Origin: Delftia acidovorans
Lineage (GTDB): Bacteria > Pseudomonadota > Gammaproteobacteria > Burkholderiales > Burkholderiaceae_C
Direction: 5' to 3'
Length of the DNA: 64,000 bases
Assembly: GCA_031286585.1 (NCBI GenBank)
Contig: JAITUC010000009.1
Location: 62,001-126,000, forward strand
Position 1 is the stretch's first letter, and every line of letters starts with the position of its first letter. A program made the position numbers and the translations under genes. This document shows positions 45,046 to 53,682 of this stretch, piece after piece. Under the pieces are notes generated by a model. The model saw only the letters and a list, made by a program, of their open reading frames with translations, was not told the DNA's origin and made no database searches.

Positions 45046-45465
45046 ATGAACAAGACCCTCACCACCCTGGCCGCCTCCTGCGGCCTGATGCTCGCCGCAC
45101 TGACCGGCGTGGCTGCCCATGCGGCCGAACCCGTCACCACGGCCAGCGGCCTGGTCTATGAAAGCCTCAAGGAAGGCACGGGCGCCAGCCCCAAGGCCAG
45201 CGACACGGTGCGCGTGCACTACCGGGGCTACTTCCCCGACTCGGGCAAGGACTTCGACAGCTCCATCACGCGCGGCCAGCCCATCGAATTCCCCCTGACC
45301 GGCGTCATCCCCTGCTGGACCGAAGGCGTGCAGAAGATGAAGGTCGGCGGCAAGGCCAAGCTGACCTGCCCGCCCTCCATCGCCTACGGCAGCCGTGGCG
45401 CGGGCGGCGTGATCCCGCCCAACGCCACGCTGAACTTCGAGGTGGAACTGCTGGGCATCAAGTGA
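45046..45465 (+). CDS. FKBP-type peptidyl-prolyl isomerase, periplasmic
   Basis: 139 residues: a signal peptide ending AAHA (about residue 26) and one FKBP domain (VRVHYRGYFPDSGKDFDSS; PPSIAYGSRGAGGVIPPN). It isomerises Xaa-Pro bonds in exported proteins. It lacks the N-terminal dimerisation domain of FkpA, so it is a minimal FKBP. Its terminator follows 40 bp after the stop. It is flanked by unrelated genes. Confidence 0.93.
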   Translation: MNKTLTTLAASCGLMLAALTGVAAHAAEPVTTASGLVYESLKEGTGASPKASDTVRVHYRGYFPDSGKDFDSSITRGQPIEFPLTGVIPCWTEGVQKMKVGGKAKLTCPPSIAYGSRGAGGVIPPNATLNFEVELLGIK

Positions 45466-45504
45466 TGGAGAGCCCGCTGGCCGGGCCAGCCTCCGCTTGA
45501 TGCA

Positions 45505-45530
45505 AAGCCGGCCTGCGGGCCGGCTTTTTT
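45505..45530 (+). terminator. Terminator after the FKBP gene
   Basis: A 9-bp stem aagccggcc/ggccggctt (45505-45513 and 45518-45526) with a 4-base loop, followed by a run of six T that begins in the stem. Confidence 0.93.
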
Positions 45531-45553
45531 ACGGTCGCTGAAAGGGATATGCC

Positions 45554-46468
45554 GTGGACTCACGCCAACCGCTGGACGCGCGCGCCGCCGCGCTGATGCT
45601 CATGCTGTGCCTGATCTGGAGCCTGCAGCAGATCCTGCTCAAGGCCACGGCCGAGGCCATTGCGCCCACGCTTCAGATCGCGCTGCGCTCGGGCGCGGGC
45701 GCCGTGCTGGTGTGGCTGTTCATGCGCTGGCGCGGCATGCGCGTGCAGTGGGGCGACGGCAGCTGGCGCCCGGGCCTGGCCGTGGGCACGCTGTTTGCGC
45801 TGGAATTCCTGCTGGTGGGTGAGAGCATCAACCACACCTCGGCCGCCCATGTGGTGGTCTTCCTGTATTCCGCCCCCGTGTTCGCGGCGCTGGGCCTGCA
45901 CTGGAAGCTGCCATCGGAGCGCCTGGCGCCGCTGCAATGGCTGGGCATCGCACTGGCCTTTGCCGGCATAGCGCTGGCCTTCCTGGGCGGCGGCAAGCCT
46001 TCGAAGGCGGGCGGCGCCGCCATGCTGCTGGGCGACCTGCTGGCGCTGGCCGCCGGCGTGGCCTGGGGCGCCACCACGGTGGCCATCCGCACCACGCGGC
46101 TGGCATCGCTGCCCGCCGCCCAGACCCTGCTCTACCAATTGGCCACCGGTTTTGCGCTGCTCCTGCCCGCCGCCTTCCTGCTGGGCCAGACCCGCTTCGA
46201 GCCCACGCCGCTGGCCTGGGCCGGCCTGGCCTTCCAGTCCGTGCTGGTCTGCTTCGTGAGCTTCCTGGTCTGGTTCTGGCTGCTCACGCAATACCTGGCC
46301 TCGCGCCTGGGCGTGTTCTCTTTCATGACGCCCATCTTCGGCGTGGTCTTCGGTGCCTGGCTGCTCAGCGAGCCCATCGAGCCCAACTTCCTGGCGGGGG
46401 CGCTGATGGTATTGGCGGGGGTGTTGCTGGTGAGCGGTTATGGGTGGCTGAAGTCGCTCAGGCGGTGA
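45554..46468 (+). CDS. EamA/DMT-family transporter
   Basis: A 304-residue membrane protein with ten hydrophobic helices in two EamA halves (about residues 10-140 and 155-295). The start is GTG at 45554 (MDSRQPLDARAA). Relatives export amino acids or other small metabolites; no substrate can be named. It lies 24 bp after the FKBP terminator, so it has its own promoter, which was not recognised. Confidence 0.88.
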   Translation: MDSRQPLDARAAALMLMLCLIWSLQQILLKATAEAIAPTLQIALRSGAGAVLVWLFMRWRGMRVQWGDGSWRPGLAVGTLFALEFLLVGESINHTSAAHVVVFLYSAPVFAALGLHWKLPSERLAPLQWLGIALAFAGIALAFLGGGKPSKAGGAAMLLGDLLALAAGVAWGATTVAIRTTRLASLPAAQTLLYQLATGFALLLPAAFLLGQTRFEPTPLAWAGLAFQSVLVCFVSFLVWFWLLTQYLASRLGVFSFMTPIFGVVFGAWLLSEPIEPNFLAGALMVLAGVLLVSGYGWLKSLRR

Positions 46469-46477
46469 GACCAGAGA

Positions 46478-47659
46478 TCAGGCCGGCCGGGGTAGCGGAT
46501 CCGTGCCCTCGTTGAGCACGGAAAGATAGCGCCGATAGCTGAAGACCCGGCCTCGCTTGCGGCCGGTCACTTCCTCAATGATGCCCAGGCGCTGCAAGTC
46601 GGCGAGCGCCGTGTTGACGGTGGGCGAGGACAGTCCCGTCTGCCGGACCAGTTGGTTCGACGTCAGGAAGGGGTTGAGCTGGAACAGGTCGTGGATGCGC
46701 AGTGTGGAGTTGGCGCGCTCGCCCTCGGTCGCGATGCGTTCGCGGTCCTGCCTGAACAGATCGACGATATGGGTGGCGGCCTCGAAGGCCTGGTTCGCGG
46801 TCTGTGCCACGCCGGTGAGAAAGAAGTCGAGCCAGGCTTCCCAATTGCCGTTCTCGCGCACTTCCTGCAGCAGCCGGTAGTACTCGGCCCGATGCGTCTT
46901 GAGAAATAGGCTGAGGTAGAGCAGCGGCTTGTTCAGCACGCCGTTGATGCAGAGGTACAGCGTGACCAGCAGGCGGCCGATGCGGCCATTGCCATCGAGG
47001 AACGGATGCAGTGTCTCGAATTGCACATGCAGCAGGCCCGCCTTGATGAGGGCGGGCAGGCGGGAGGCATCTTCGTGCATGAAGCGTTCAAATGCGTCGA
47101 GGCAGGGGCCGAGCTCGTTGACGGGCGGCGGCACGAACAAGGCGTTGCCTGGACGCGTGCCGCCAATCCAGTTCTGCGAGCGTCGGAACTCGCCGGGGCT
47201 TTTGGTGCCGCCGCGTCCGCTTTGCAGCAGCCTGCCATGCATCTCGCGGATCAGGCGCAGTGACAGCGGCAGTTCCCGCAGGCGCTCCAGTCCGTACATC
47301 ATCGCGTCCACATAGTTCGAAACTTCGCGGATGTCGTCGATGGGCTGGCCCGCCTGGGCCTCGGCTTCGAAGCGCAGCAGGTCCGACAGCGTCGATTGCG
47401 TGCCCTCGATCTGCGAAGAAAGCACGGCCTCCTTGCGCACGTACATGTAGAGGAACAACTCCTGGCGGGGCAGCAGCATGGTGATGCCATCGAGCCGTCC
47501 CAGCGCACGCTCGGCAAGGCTGAGCTTTTCCAGGAGCGCGAGCACATCGATGGCCGGCTCCGGCGGCAGCGGTGGCGGTACGAAGGCGCGCACCTTTTCG
47601 CCTGCTGCGGATGTCTCGATGAAGCGGCCAAGCCGCTGGCTGGTAGGGGAATCGGGCAT
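46478..47659 (-). CDS. Fic-domain AMPylase with C-terminal winged HTH
   Basis: A 393-residue protein. The Fic catalytic motif is complete: His218-P-F-L-D-G-N-G-Arg226-I-G-R. An N-terminal inhibitory helix carries Ser81-xxx-Glu85-Gly86 (SSQIEG), the class II autoinhibition motif. The C-terminal part (about residues 325-393) is a winged helix (QLNPFLTSNQLVRQTGLSSP). Such proteins transfer AMP to a target and are often self-regulated. No toxin-antitoxin partner gene is visible. Palindromes lie 23 bp upstream of the ATG, suggesting self-control of transcription. Confidence 0.93.
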   Translation of the reverse strand: MPDSPTSQRLGRFIETSAAGEKVRAFVPPPLPPEPAIDVLALLEKLSLAERALGRLDGITMLLPRQELFLYMYVRKEAVLSSQIEGTQSTLSDLLRFEAEAQAGQPIDDIREVSNYVDAMMYGLERLRELPLSLRLIREMHGRLLQSGRGGTKSPGEFRRSQNWIGGTRPGNALFVPPPVNELGPCLDAFERFMHEDASRLPALIKAGLLHVQFETLHPFLDGNGRIGRLLVTLYLCINGVLNKPLLYLSLFLKTHRAEYYRLLQEVRENGNWEAWLDFFLTGVAQTANQAFEAATHIVDLFRQDRERIATEGERANSTLRIHDLFQLNPFLTSNQLVRQTGLSSPTVNTALADLQRLGIIEEVTGRKRGRVFSYRRYLSVLNEGTDPLPRPA

Positions 47660-47681
47660 GGGCTGACTATGGCTTCGGAAG

Positions 47682-47746
47682 CTTATTTAAGCAAATGCGG
47701 GTTTTCTTAAATAACGAAAGCACCAAGTTAAGCAGACTTAAATAAG
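47682..47746. promoter_or_regulatory. Three TTAAATAA-type operator sites before fic
   Basis: CTTATTTAAG (47682-47691), CTTAAATAAC (47706-47715) and CTTAAATAAG (47737-47746). The first and third are exact reverse complements. The block is AT-rich inside GC-rich DNA. It lies just upstream of the Fic start and between two same-strand genes (norR end at 47785). Likely bound by the winged helix of Fic. Confidence 0.6.
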
Positions 47747-47784
47747 CCTTCGTCTCAAGGCGGCGTGCCGACCGCATGACCCCC

Positions 47785-49356
47785 TCATGCCAGTCCCAGC
47801 CGCCGCGCCAGCCGCTGCAGGTTGGCGCGGTCCATCTGCAGCTCGCGTGCGGCGGCGGCCCAGCTGCCGTGGTGGCGCTGCAGGCTGGCGTCGATCAGGT
47901 GGCGCTCGTAGCTCTCCACGGCTTCTCGCAGGCCTTGGGGGTTGACGCCGGGCGGTGCGGCCTGTGGGACGGGCAGGGACGGGGTGGCCGTCGCCGGGGG
48001 CTGCGCGTCATCCCAGAGATCGGCCGGGCCCAGCGTGACCATGCGTGCCCGGCCACCGGCTGGAGCGGCGGAGGGCGCACGGCTCAGTGCACGCAGCACG
48101 CCGCGGCTGATGAGGTGCTCCAGCTCCCGCACATTGCCGGGCCAGTCCTGGGCGAGCAAGGCCGATTGCGCCGCGGGGTGCAGGCGCAGGCCGCCCAGGC
48201 CCAGGCGCGAGCGGTTTTCCTCGAGGAAGAAGCCGGCCAGCATCAGCACGTCGCTGTCGCGCTCACGCAGCGCGGGCACGCGCAGCGGGTAGACGCTCAG
48301 GCGGTGGAAGAAGTCGGCGCGCATGCGGCCTGCCGCCACCTCGGCGGCCAGGTCGCGGTTGGTGGCGGCGATCACGCGCACGTCCACATGGTGCTCGCGG
48401 TCCGAGCCCAGGCGCTGCAGCTGGCCGCTTTGCAGCACGCGCAGCAGCTTGGCCTGCACGGCCAGGGACAGCTCGCCCACTTCGTCCAGGAACAGCGTGC
48501 CCTGGTCGGCCTGCTCGAACTTGCCGCTGCGCTCGGACAGCGCGCCCGTGAAGGCGCCGCGCACATGGCCGAACAGCTCGCTTTCGACCAGGTTGTCGGG
48601 CAGGGCCGCGCAGTTGATGCTGACCAGCGCCCGACCTGCACGCGCCGACTGCGCATGCACGGCCTGGGCCACCAGTTCCTTACCCGTGCCGGTATCCCCC
48701 GTGATCAGCACGTTGAGGTCGCTGGCGGCGACCAGGGCGATGTCCTTTTGCAGCGCGCGCATCGCCGGGCTCTGGCCGATCAGCGGACGCGATGACTCGC
48801 CCCCGGGGGCGGCGCCGGGCGCGGGCAGGGCGCGCGCACTGCGCGCCAACCGGCGCAGCCGCTCGGCCGTGGTCACGGTGGCCGCCGCCAGGTGGCTGAA
48901 GGCCTGCAGCGCCGCCAGCGCTGCCGGGTCGGCAAAGCGCCCGGGGTCCAGCGCGTCCAGCGTGAGAAGGCCCCAGGGCAGGCCGCCCGTCTGCAGCACG
49001 CAGCCCATGCAGTCGTGCACCTCCAGCGGCCCGTGGCCCTGGGCCACCAGGCCGTCATAGGGATCGGGCAGCGGGCTGTCGGGCGCAAAGCGCATGGCCT
49101 GGCCCGCTGCCAGCAACTGGGCAAAGCGCGGGTGCTCGGCAATGCGAAAGCGCCGGCCCAGCGCATCGGGCACCAGGCCATCGATGGCCACGGGCCGCAG
49201 CCACTCGCCCTCCAGCCGCAGCAGGGCGGCGGCATCGGCCGGCAGCACGGCGCGCAGGGCCGCCAGCAGGCGGCGAAAGCGCTCGCGCTCGGGCAGTTCC
49301 TGGGCCAGGTCGGCCACCAGGGGGGTCAGGGCATGCAGGGCGGTGGATGTGGTCAT
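47785..49356 (-). CDS. norR: Nitric-oxide-responsive sigma-54 activator NorR
   Basis: A 523-residue enhancer-binding protein. N-terminal GAF domain (NO sensor with an iron centre; residues about 20-180), AAA+ domain (Walker A GDTGTGKEL; sigma-54-contact loop GAFTGA; FLDEVGEL) and C-terminal HTH (WAAAARELQMDRANLQRLARR). An upstream TTG start was set aside in favour of the ATG at 49356. It is divergent from hmp; NorR boxes and a sigma-54 promoter lie between. In E. coli NorR drives norVW; here the linked target is hmp. Confidence 0.93.
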   Translation of the reverse strand: MTTSTALHALTPLVADLAQELPERERFRRLLAALRAVLPADAAALLRLEGEWLRPVAIDGLVPDALGRRFRIAEHPRFAQLLAAGQAMRFAPDSPLPDPYDGLVAQGHGPLEVHDCMGCVLQTGGLPWGLLTLDALDPGRFADPAALAALQAFSHLAAATVTTAERLRRLARSARALPAPGAAPGGESSRPLIGQSPAMRALQKDIALVAASDLNVLITGDTGTGKELVAQAVHAQSARAGRALVSINCAALPDNLVESELFGHVRGAFTGALSERSGKFEQADQGTLFLDEVGELSLAVQAKLLRVLQSGQLQRLGSDREHHVDVRVIAATNRDLAAEVAAGRMRADFFHRLSVYPLRVPALRERDSDVLMLAGFFLEENRSRLGLGGLRLHPAAQSALLAQDWPGNVRELEHLISRGVLRALSRAPSAAPAGGRARMVTLGPADLWDDAQPPATATPSLPVPQAAPPGVNPQGLREAVESYERHLIDASLQRHHGSWAAAARELQMDRANLQRLARRLGLA

Positions 49357-49372
49357 AAAGACTGCGATGGCT

Positions 49373-49408
49373 GTCAAAAAGACTCGATTTGACGAAGGTC
49401 ATATTGAC
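49373..49408. promoter_or_regulatory. NorR binding sites
   Basis: GTCATATTGAC at 49398-49408 is a perfect GTCA-N3-TGAC site. GTCAAAAAGAC at 49373-49383 matches except for one base. They lie upstream of the sigma-54 promoter of hmp and close to the norR start, which suggests NorR also limits its own expression. Confidence 0.7.
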
Positions 49409-49449
49409 GCATGAAACGCCAAACCATTGTTCTGCAAGGGCTGCAGTCC

Positions 49450-49464
49450 TGGCACGGCCCTTGC
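49450..49464 (+). promoter_or_regulatory. sigma-54 promoter of hmp
   Basis: TGGCAC at 49450-49455 and TTGC at 49461-49464, with exactly 10 bases between the GG and GC pairs, matching the -24/-12 consensus. Transcription would start near 49476 and the hmp start lies at 49527. Confidence 0.85.
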
Positions 49465-49526
49465 CTTTGTCAAGGCATGCCCGGCATCCCACCGGCATGC
49501 CCGTCCCCGTACCCAAGGAGTTTTTC

Positions 49527-50702
49527 GTGCTGACCGACCGCCAACGTGCCATCGTCCAATCCACCGTCCCGCTGCTTGAAACCGGCGGCGAGGCGCTGAT
49601 CACCCACTTCTACCAGACCATGCTGGGCGAGTACCCCGAAGTGCGCGCCCTGTTCAACATGGCCCACCAGCAAAGCGGTGCCCAGCCGCGCGCCCTGGCC
49701 TACAGCGTGCTCATGTACGCCAGGCACATCGACCGGCTCGAAGCCCTGGGCGACCTGCCCGCGCAGATCATCCACAAGCACGTGGCGCTGCAGGTGCAGC
49801 CCGAGCACTACCCCATCGTCGGCACCTGCCTGCTGCGCGCCATCCGTGAAGTGCTGGGCGCCGAGATCGCCACCGACGAGGTCATAGCTGCCTGGGGCGC
49901 CGCCTACCAGCAGCTGGCCGACATCCTGATCGGCGCCGAACGCCAGGCCTACGACCGCACGGCGGCGGCCGAGGGTGGCTGGCGCGGCGAGCGTGCCTTC
50001 GTGGTCGAGGACAAGGTGGCTGAAAGCGCCGAGATCACCTCGTTCTACCTGGTGCCGGCCGATGGCGGCCCCGTCATCGCCCACCAGCCCGGCCAGTACA
50101 TCGGCCTGCGCCTGGTGGTGGACGGCCTGGAGCAGCGGCGCAACTACTCGCTGTCCGCGCCCGCCGACGGCCGCAGCCTGCGCATCAGCGTCAAGCGCGA
50201 GGCGGGCGGCAAGGTCTCCAGCTTCCTGCACGACCGGGTCCAGGTCGGCGACGCGCTGCAGCTGTTCCCGCCCGCAGGCCACTTCACGCTGCAGCCCGGC
50301 GAGCGTCCGCTGGTGCTGATCAGCGGCGGCGTGGGCATCACGCCGACCCTGCCCATGCTGGATGCGGCCTTGCCCAGCAAGCGTCCCGTGGTCTTCATCC
50401 ACTGCGCGCGTGAGCGCGGTGTCCATGCCTTCCGTGAACGTGTGGATGCGCTGGCCGCAATGCATCCGCAGCTCAGCCGGTACTACTGCTATGACCGGGT
50501 GGAGGAGGGCGATGAGGCCGATGCGCAGGGACTGCTGACCGCCCGGCAGTTGGGTGAGTGGCTGCCTTCAGTGGATGCCGATGTGTATTTCCTGGGGCCC
50601 CGGCCGTTCATGCGCTCGGTGAAGGAGTCGCTGCGGGTGCTGGGGGTGCCGGAAGGGCAGGTCCGCTATGAGTTCTTTGGGCCGGCGGAGGCGTTGGCCT
50701 GA
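49527..50702 (+). CDS. hmp: Flavohemoglobin, nitric oxide dioxygenase
   Basis: A 391-residue protein that converts NO to nitrate. The globin domain (1-145) keeps Tyr29, Gln53 and haem-ligand His85 at the same numbers as E. coli Hmp when the GTG at 49527 is the start. aaggag lies 6 bases upstream of that GTG. The FAD domain shows RRNYSLS and the NAD domain ISGGVGITPTL. Upstream in-frame ATGs were rejected because they break this register. Expression should depend on NorR and sigma-54. Confidence 0.96.
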   Translation: MLTDRQRAIVQSTVPLLETGGEALITHFYQTMLGEYPEVRALFNMAHQQSGAQPRALAYSVLMYARHIDRLEALGDLPAQIIHKHVALQVQPEHYPIVGTCLLRAIREVLGAEIATDEVIAAWGAAYQQLADILIGAERQAYDRTAAAEGGWRGERAFVVEDKVAESAEITSFYLVPADGGPVIAHQPGQYIGLRLVVDGLEQRRNYSLSAPADGRSLRISVKREAGGKVSSFLHDRVQVGDALQLFPPAGHFTLQPGERPLVLISGGVGITPTLPMLDAALPSKRPVVFIHCARERGVHAFRERVDALAAMHPQLSRYYCYDRVEEGDEADAQGLLTARQLGEWLPSVDADVYFLGPRPFMRSVKESLRVLGVPEGQVRYEFFGPAEALA

Positions 50703-50785
50703 TTTGCCGTCGATTCGCTCGGGTCCACTGGCCTGAGTAAGTGGTGGAGCAGGGGCCGGGCCTTGGCCCGCCATGCATCGGGCGA

Positions 50786-52741
50786 TCAGCCCTGCACGGC
50801 CCACATGCCCTGGTTGTCCGATACCCACTCCCCGAACGCCTGTGCGGGCATGGGCTTGCTGCACAGATATCCCTGGAAGAAGTCGCATCCCTTGCCACGC
50901 AGGAATGCCAGTTGCTCGGCCGTTTCCACCCCCTCGGCCAGAACCTTGAGCCCCATGGCATGCCCCAGCGCGATCACCGAGCCGCTGATGGCCATGTCGT
51001 CCGCGCTGTGCGGGATGTCGCGGATGAAACCCTGGTCGATCTTGAGCAGGTCCAGCGGAAAGCGCTTGAGGTGGGCCAGCGAGGAGTAGCCGGTGCCGAA
51101 GTCGTCAATGGCCAGCCGCAGGCCCTGGGCGCGCAGGCGGCGCATGACGGCCAGGGCCTCCTCGGGGCGCTCGGCCAGTGCGCTTTCTGTGATTTCCAGT
51201 TCCAGGCAGTGTGGCGCAAAGCCGGTGGCGGCCAGCGCGTCGGCGGTGGCGCCGGCGATGTCGGTGAGCAGGAACTGGTGCAGCGAGACGTTGACCGCAA
51301 TGGTCATCTCGGGCAGGCCCTGATCGCGCCAGCGCTGGCCCTGGGCGCAGGCTTCGCGCAGCACCCACAGGCCCAGCGGGCCGATGACGCCCGAGCTTTC
51401 GGCCACAGGGATGAAGCGGGCCGGAGAGATGAGGCCTTCGTCCGGGTCCAGCCAGCGCACCAGGGCCTCGGCGCCCAGCAGGCGGCCCGTGGCCAGGTCG
51501 ATCTGGGGCTGGAAGTACAGGCGCAGGTGGCCCCGTTCAATGGCCTGGCGCAGCCGCGCCTCCATGGCCAGGCGCTCGCGCGCGGCCAGGGTCATGTCTT
51601 CCTCGAAGAAGCACCAGGCGCGGCCGCTGCGCGATTTGGCGCCGTAGACGGCGGCGTGCGCGCCCTGCAGCAGGTCCTGGGCATTGCCGGCGTGGGACGG
51701 GTACAGGCAGATGCCCACGCTGACGCCGGCCATGACGGACAGGCCGTCTGGCGAGCTCCAGGGCTGTCCTGCCGCCGCGATGAGCTGGCGCGCGCGGGCG
51801 ATGGCATCGCCACGCTCGCTCATGCCCTTGATCAGCACGGCCAGTTCGTCGCCGGCCATGCGGCCTATCAGGTCCTGCGGGCCCAGCGAGTCTTGCACGC
51901 GGGCGGCGATATGGCGCAGCACCTGGTCGCCAATGGCGTGGCCGTAGCTGTCGTTGACGTCCTTGAAACGGTCGATGTTGAGCAGCATCACGGCCAGCGC
52001 GCCCTGCCTGGCGGCGGCCTCGGCCACGGCGTCCTCCAGCAGGGCGCTGAAGCGCACGCGGTTGGGCAGGCCGGTGAGCATGTCGCGGTGGGCCAGGAAT
52101 TCGAGCTGGGCCTCGCGCGCCTTCTCGGCCGAGATGTCGGTGAACATGCACACGTAGTGCGTGATCCTGCCCTGGGCATCCTTGACGGCGCTGAGCGACA
52201 TGCGCTCGGGGAAGACTTCGCCGTTCTTGCGGCGGTTCCAGATCTCGCCCTGCCAGTGGCCGGTGGCCTGCATGCCGGCCCACATGGCCTCGTAGAAGGC
52301 CTTGTCATGGCGGCCGGACTTGAACATGCGAGGTGTCTGGCCCAGCATCTCCTGCTCGGTATAGCCCAGCAGCCGCGTGAAGGCGCTGTTGACCGAAAGG
52401 ATGCGGCTGCGCGCATCGGTGACCACCACGCCCTCCATGGTGTTGTCCACCACGGCGGCTGCCAGGCGCTGGCGTTCGTCGGCCTCGTGGCTGGCGGCCA
52501 GGGCGGAGCGGGCCGCGCGCTCCCCACGGCGCATGCGCCACAGAAGCCAGCCGCCGCCCACGGCCGTGACCAGCACCAGGGCCACCGAGGACAGCATGCG
52601 CCGCTGCGCCGCCGCCTCGGGCGGAATCTGCAGGTGCGTCAGCAGCCATTCCACGCCCCAGAGCCACAGCAGACCTGCGCACACGTACAGGGTCATTGCG
52701 CCCCAGAGCGGTATTCGGGGCTGCTCTCCCTGATCTTGCAT
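50786..52741 (-). CDS. Membrane PAS-GGDEF-EAL protein, probable c-di-GMP phosphodiesterase
   Basis: 651 residues: two membrane helices (about 15-37 and 49-68), PAS domain (about 90-205), GGDEF domain with a degenerate site (AGDEL at 296-300) and EAL domain (EAL at 425-427, then DDFGTGYSSL, LKIDQGFI and AEGVET). The EAL catalytic set is intact. The GGDEF lacks the first Gly and an upstream RxxD I-site, so the cyclase is probably weak or GTP-sensing only. The ATG at 52741 has gagga upstream; an earlier TTG was not used. It is convergent with hmp. Confidence 0.9.
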   Translation of the reverse strand: MQDQGEQPRIPLWGAMTLYVCAGLLWLWGVEWLLTHLQIPPEAAAQRRMLSSVALVLVTAVGGGWLLWRMRRGERAARSALAASHEADERQRLAAAVVDNTMEGVVVTDARSRILSVNSAFTRLLGYTEQEMLGQTPRMFKSGRHDKAFYEAMWAGMQATGHWQGEIWNRRKNGEVFPERMSLSAVKDAQGRITHYVCMFTDISAEKAREAQLEFLAHRDMLTGLPNRVRFSALLEDAVAEAAARQGALAVMLLNIDRFKDVNDSYGHAIGDQVLRHIAARVQDSLGPQDLIGRMAGDELAVLIKGMSERGDAIARARQLIAAAGQPWSSPDGLSVMAGVSVGICLYPSHAGNAQDLLQGAHAAVYGAKSRSGRAWCFFEEDMTLAARERLAMEARLRQAIERGHLRLYFQPQIDLATGRLLGAEALVRWLDPDEGLISPARFIPVAESSGVIGPLGLWVLREACAQGQRWRDQGLPEMTIAVNVSLHQFLLTDIAGATADALAATGFAPHCLELEITESALAERPEEALAVMRRLRAQGLRLAIDDFGTGYSSLAHLKRFPLDLLKIDQGFIRDIPHSADDMAISGSVIALGHAMGLKVLAEGVETAEQLAFLRGKGCDFFQGYLCSKPMPAQAFGEWVSDNQGMWAVQG

Positions 52742-52814
52742 GTGGTTCCTCAGAACGTTCCCAGAACGTGTGACTTGCGCAGGGTCGTGTCCATGCTGCG
52801 ACAATTGCGCCGCT

Positions 52815-53663
52815 ATGACCCAAGCCTATATTCTTACCCTTTCGTGCCCCGACCGGCTCGGTCTGGTACATGCCGTCTCGGGCTTTCTGCTCGAACAGGG
52901 CGGCAACATCGAAGAGGCCGCGCAGTATAACGACCCGGCCACCGGACTGTTCTTCATGCGCGTGCAGTTTGCCTGCAACGGCTGCGATCCCGCGGCCCTC
53001 AAGGCGGCCCTGACCGACCTGGCCACCCAGTACCAGATGAAATGGCGCCTGCACACCGAGGCCGAAGCCATGAAGACCGTGCTGATGGTCAGCAAGGAAG
53101 GCCACTGCCTCAACGACCTGCTGTTCCGCTGGAAAAGCGGCCTGCTGCCGGTGGACATCCGCGCCATCATCAGCAACCACCGCGAGTTCTACCAGCTGGC
53201 GGCCAGCTACAACATCCCCTTCCACCACATCCCCGTCACGGCAGCCACCAAGGCCCAGGCCGAGGCAAAGCAGTTCGAGATCATCGAGGCCGAAGGCGCC
53301 GAACTCGTGGTGCTGGCGCGCTACATGCAGGTGCTGTCCAACGACCTGTGCACCAAGCTGGCGGGCCGCGCGATCAACATCCACCACAGCTTCCTGCCCA
53401 GCTTCAAGGGCGCCAAGCCCTACTACCAGGCCCATGACCGCGGCGTGAAGCTGATCGGCGCCACGGCCCACTATGTGACGGCCGACCTGGACGAAGGCCC
53501 GATCATCGAGCAGGACGTGGCCCGCGCCGACCACACCGACACCGTGGAGGACCTCACGGCCCGCGGCCGCGACACCGAGAGCCAGGTGCTGGCCCGCGCC
53601 GTCAAGTGGCACAGCGAGCACCGCGTCATCCTCAACGGCCACAAGACCGTGGTCTTCCGCTGA
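52815..53663 (+). CDS. purU: Formyltetrahydrofolate deformylase
   Basis: A 282-residue enzyme that hydrolyses 10-formyl-THF to formate and THF. N-terminal ACT domain (SCPDRLGLVHAVSGFLLEQ, about residues 10-28) and C-terminal formyltransferase fold. The catalytic trio is visible: Asn in AIISNH, His in INIHHSFLPSF and Asp in TADLDEGPIIEQD. The start at 52815 replaces a false extension. It is divergent from the EAL gene (73 bp). Confidence 0.94.
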   Translation: MTQAYILTLSCPDRLGLVHAVSGFLLEQGGNIEEAAQYNDPATGLFFMRVQFACNGCDPAALKAALTDLATQYQMKWRLHTEAEAMKTVLMVSKEGHCLNDLLFRWKSGLLPVDIRAIISNHREFYQLAASYNIPFHHIPVTAATKAQAEAKQFEIIEAEGAELVVLARYMQVLSNDLCTKLAGRAINIHHSFLPSFKGAKPYYQAHDRGVKLIGATAHYVTADLDEGPIIEQDVARADHTDTVEDLTARGRDTESQVLARAVKWHSEHRVILNGHKTVVFR

Positions 53664-53682
53664 ACCCGGCTTCCGGCCGCCG

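Noticed and set aside
50757-50770. Hairpin cgggcc-tt-ggcccg between hmp and the EAL gene as terminator
   Set aside because: Loop of two bases and no T run on either strand; too weak to call.
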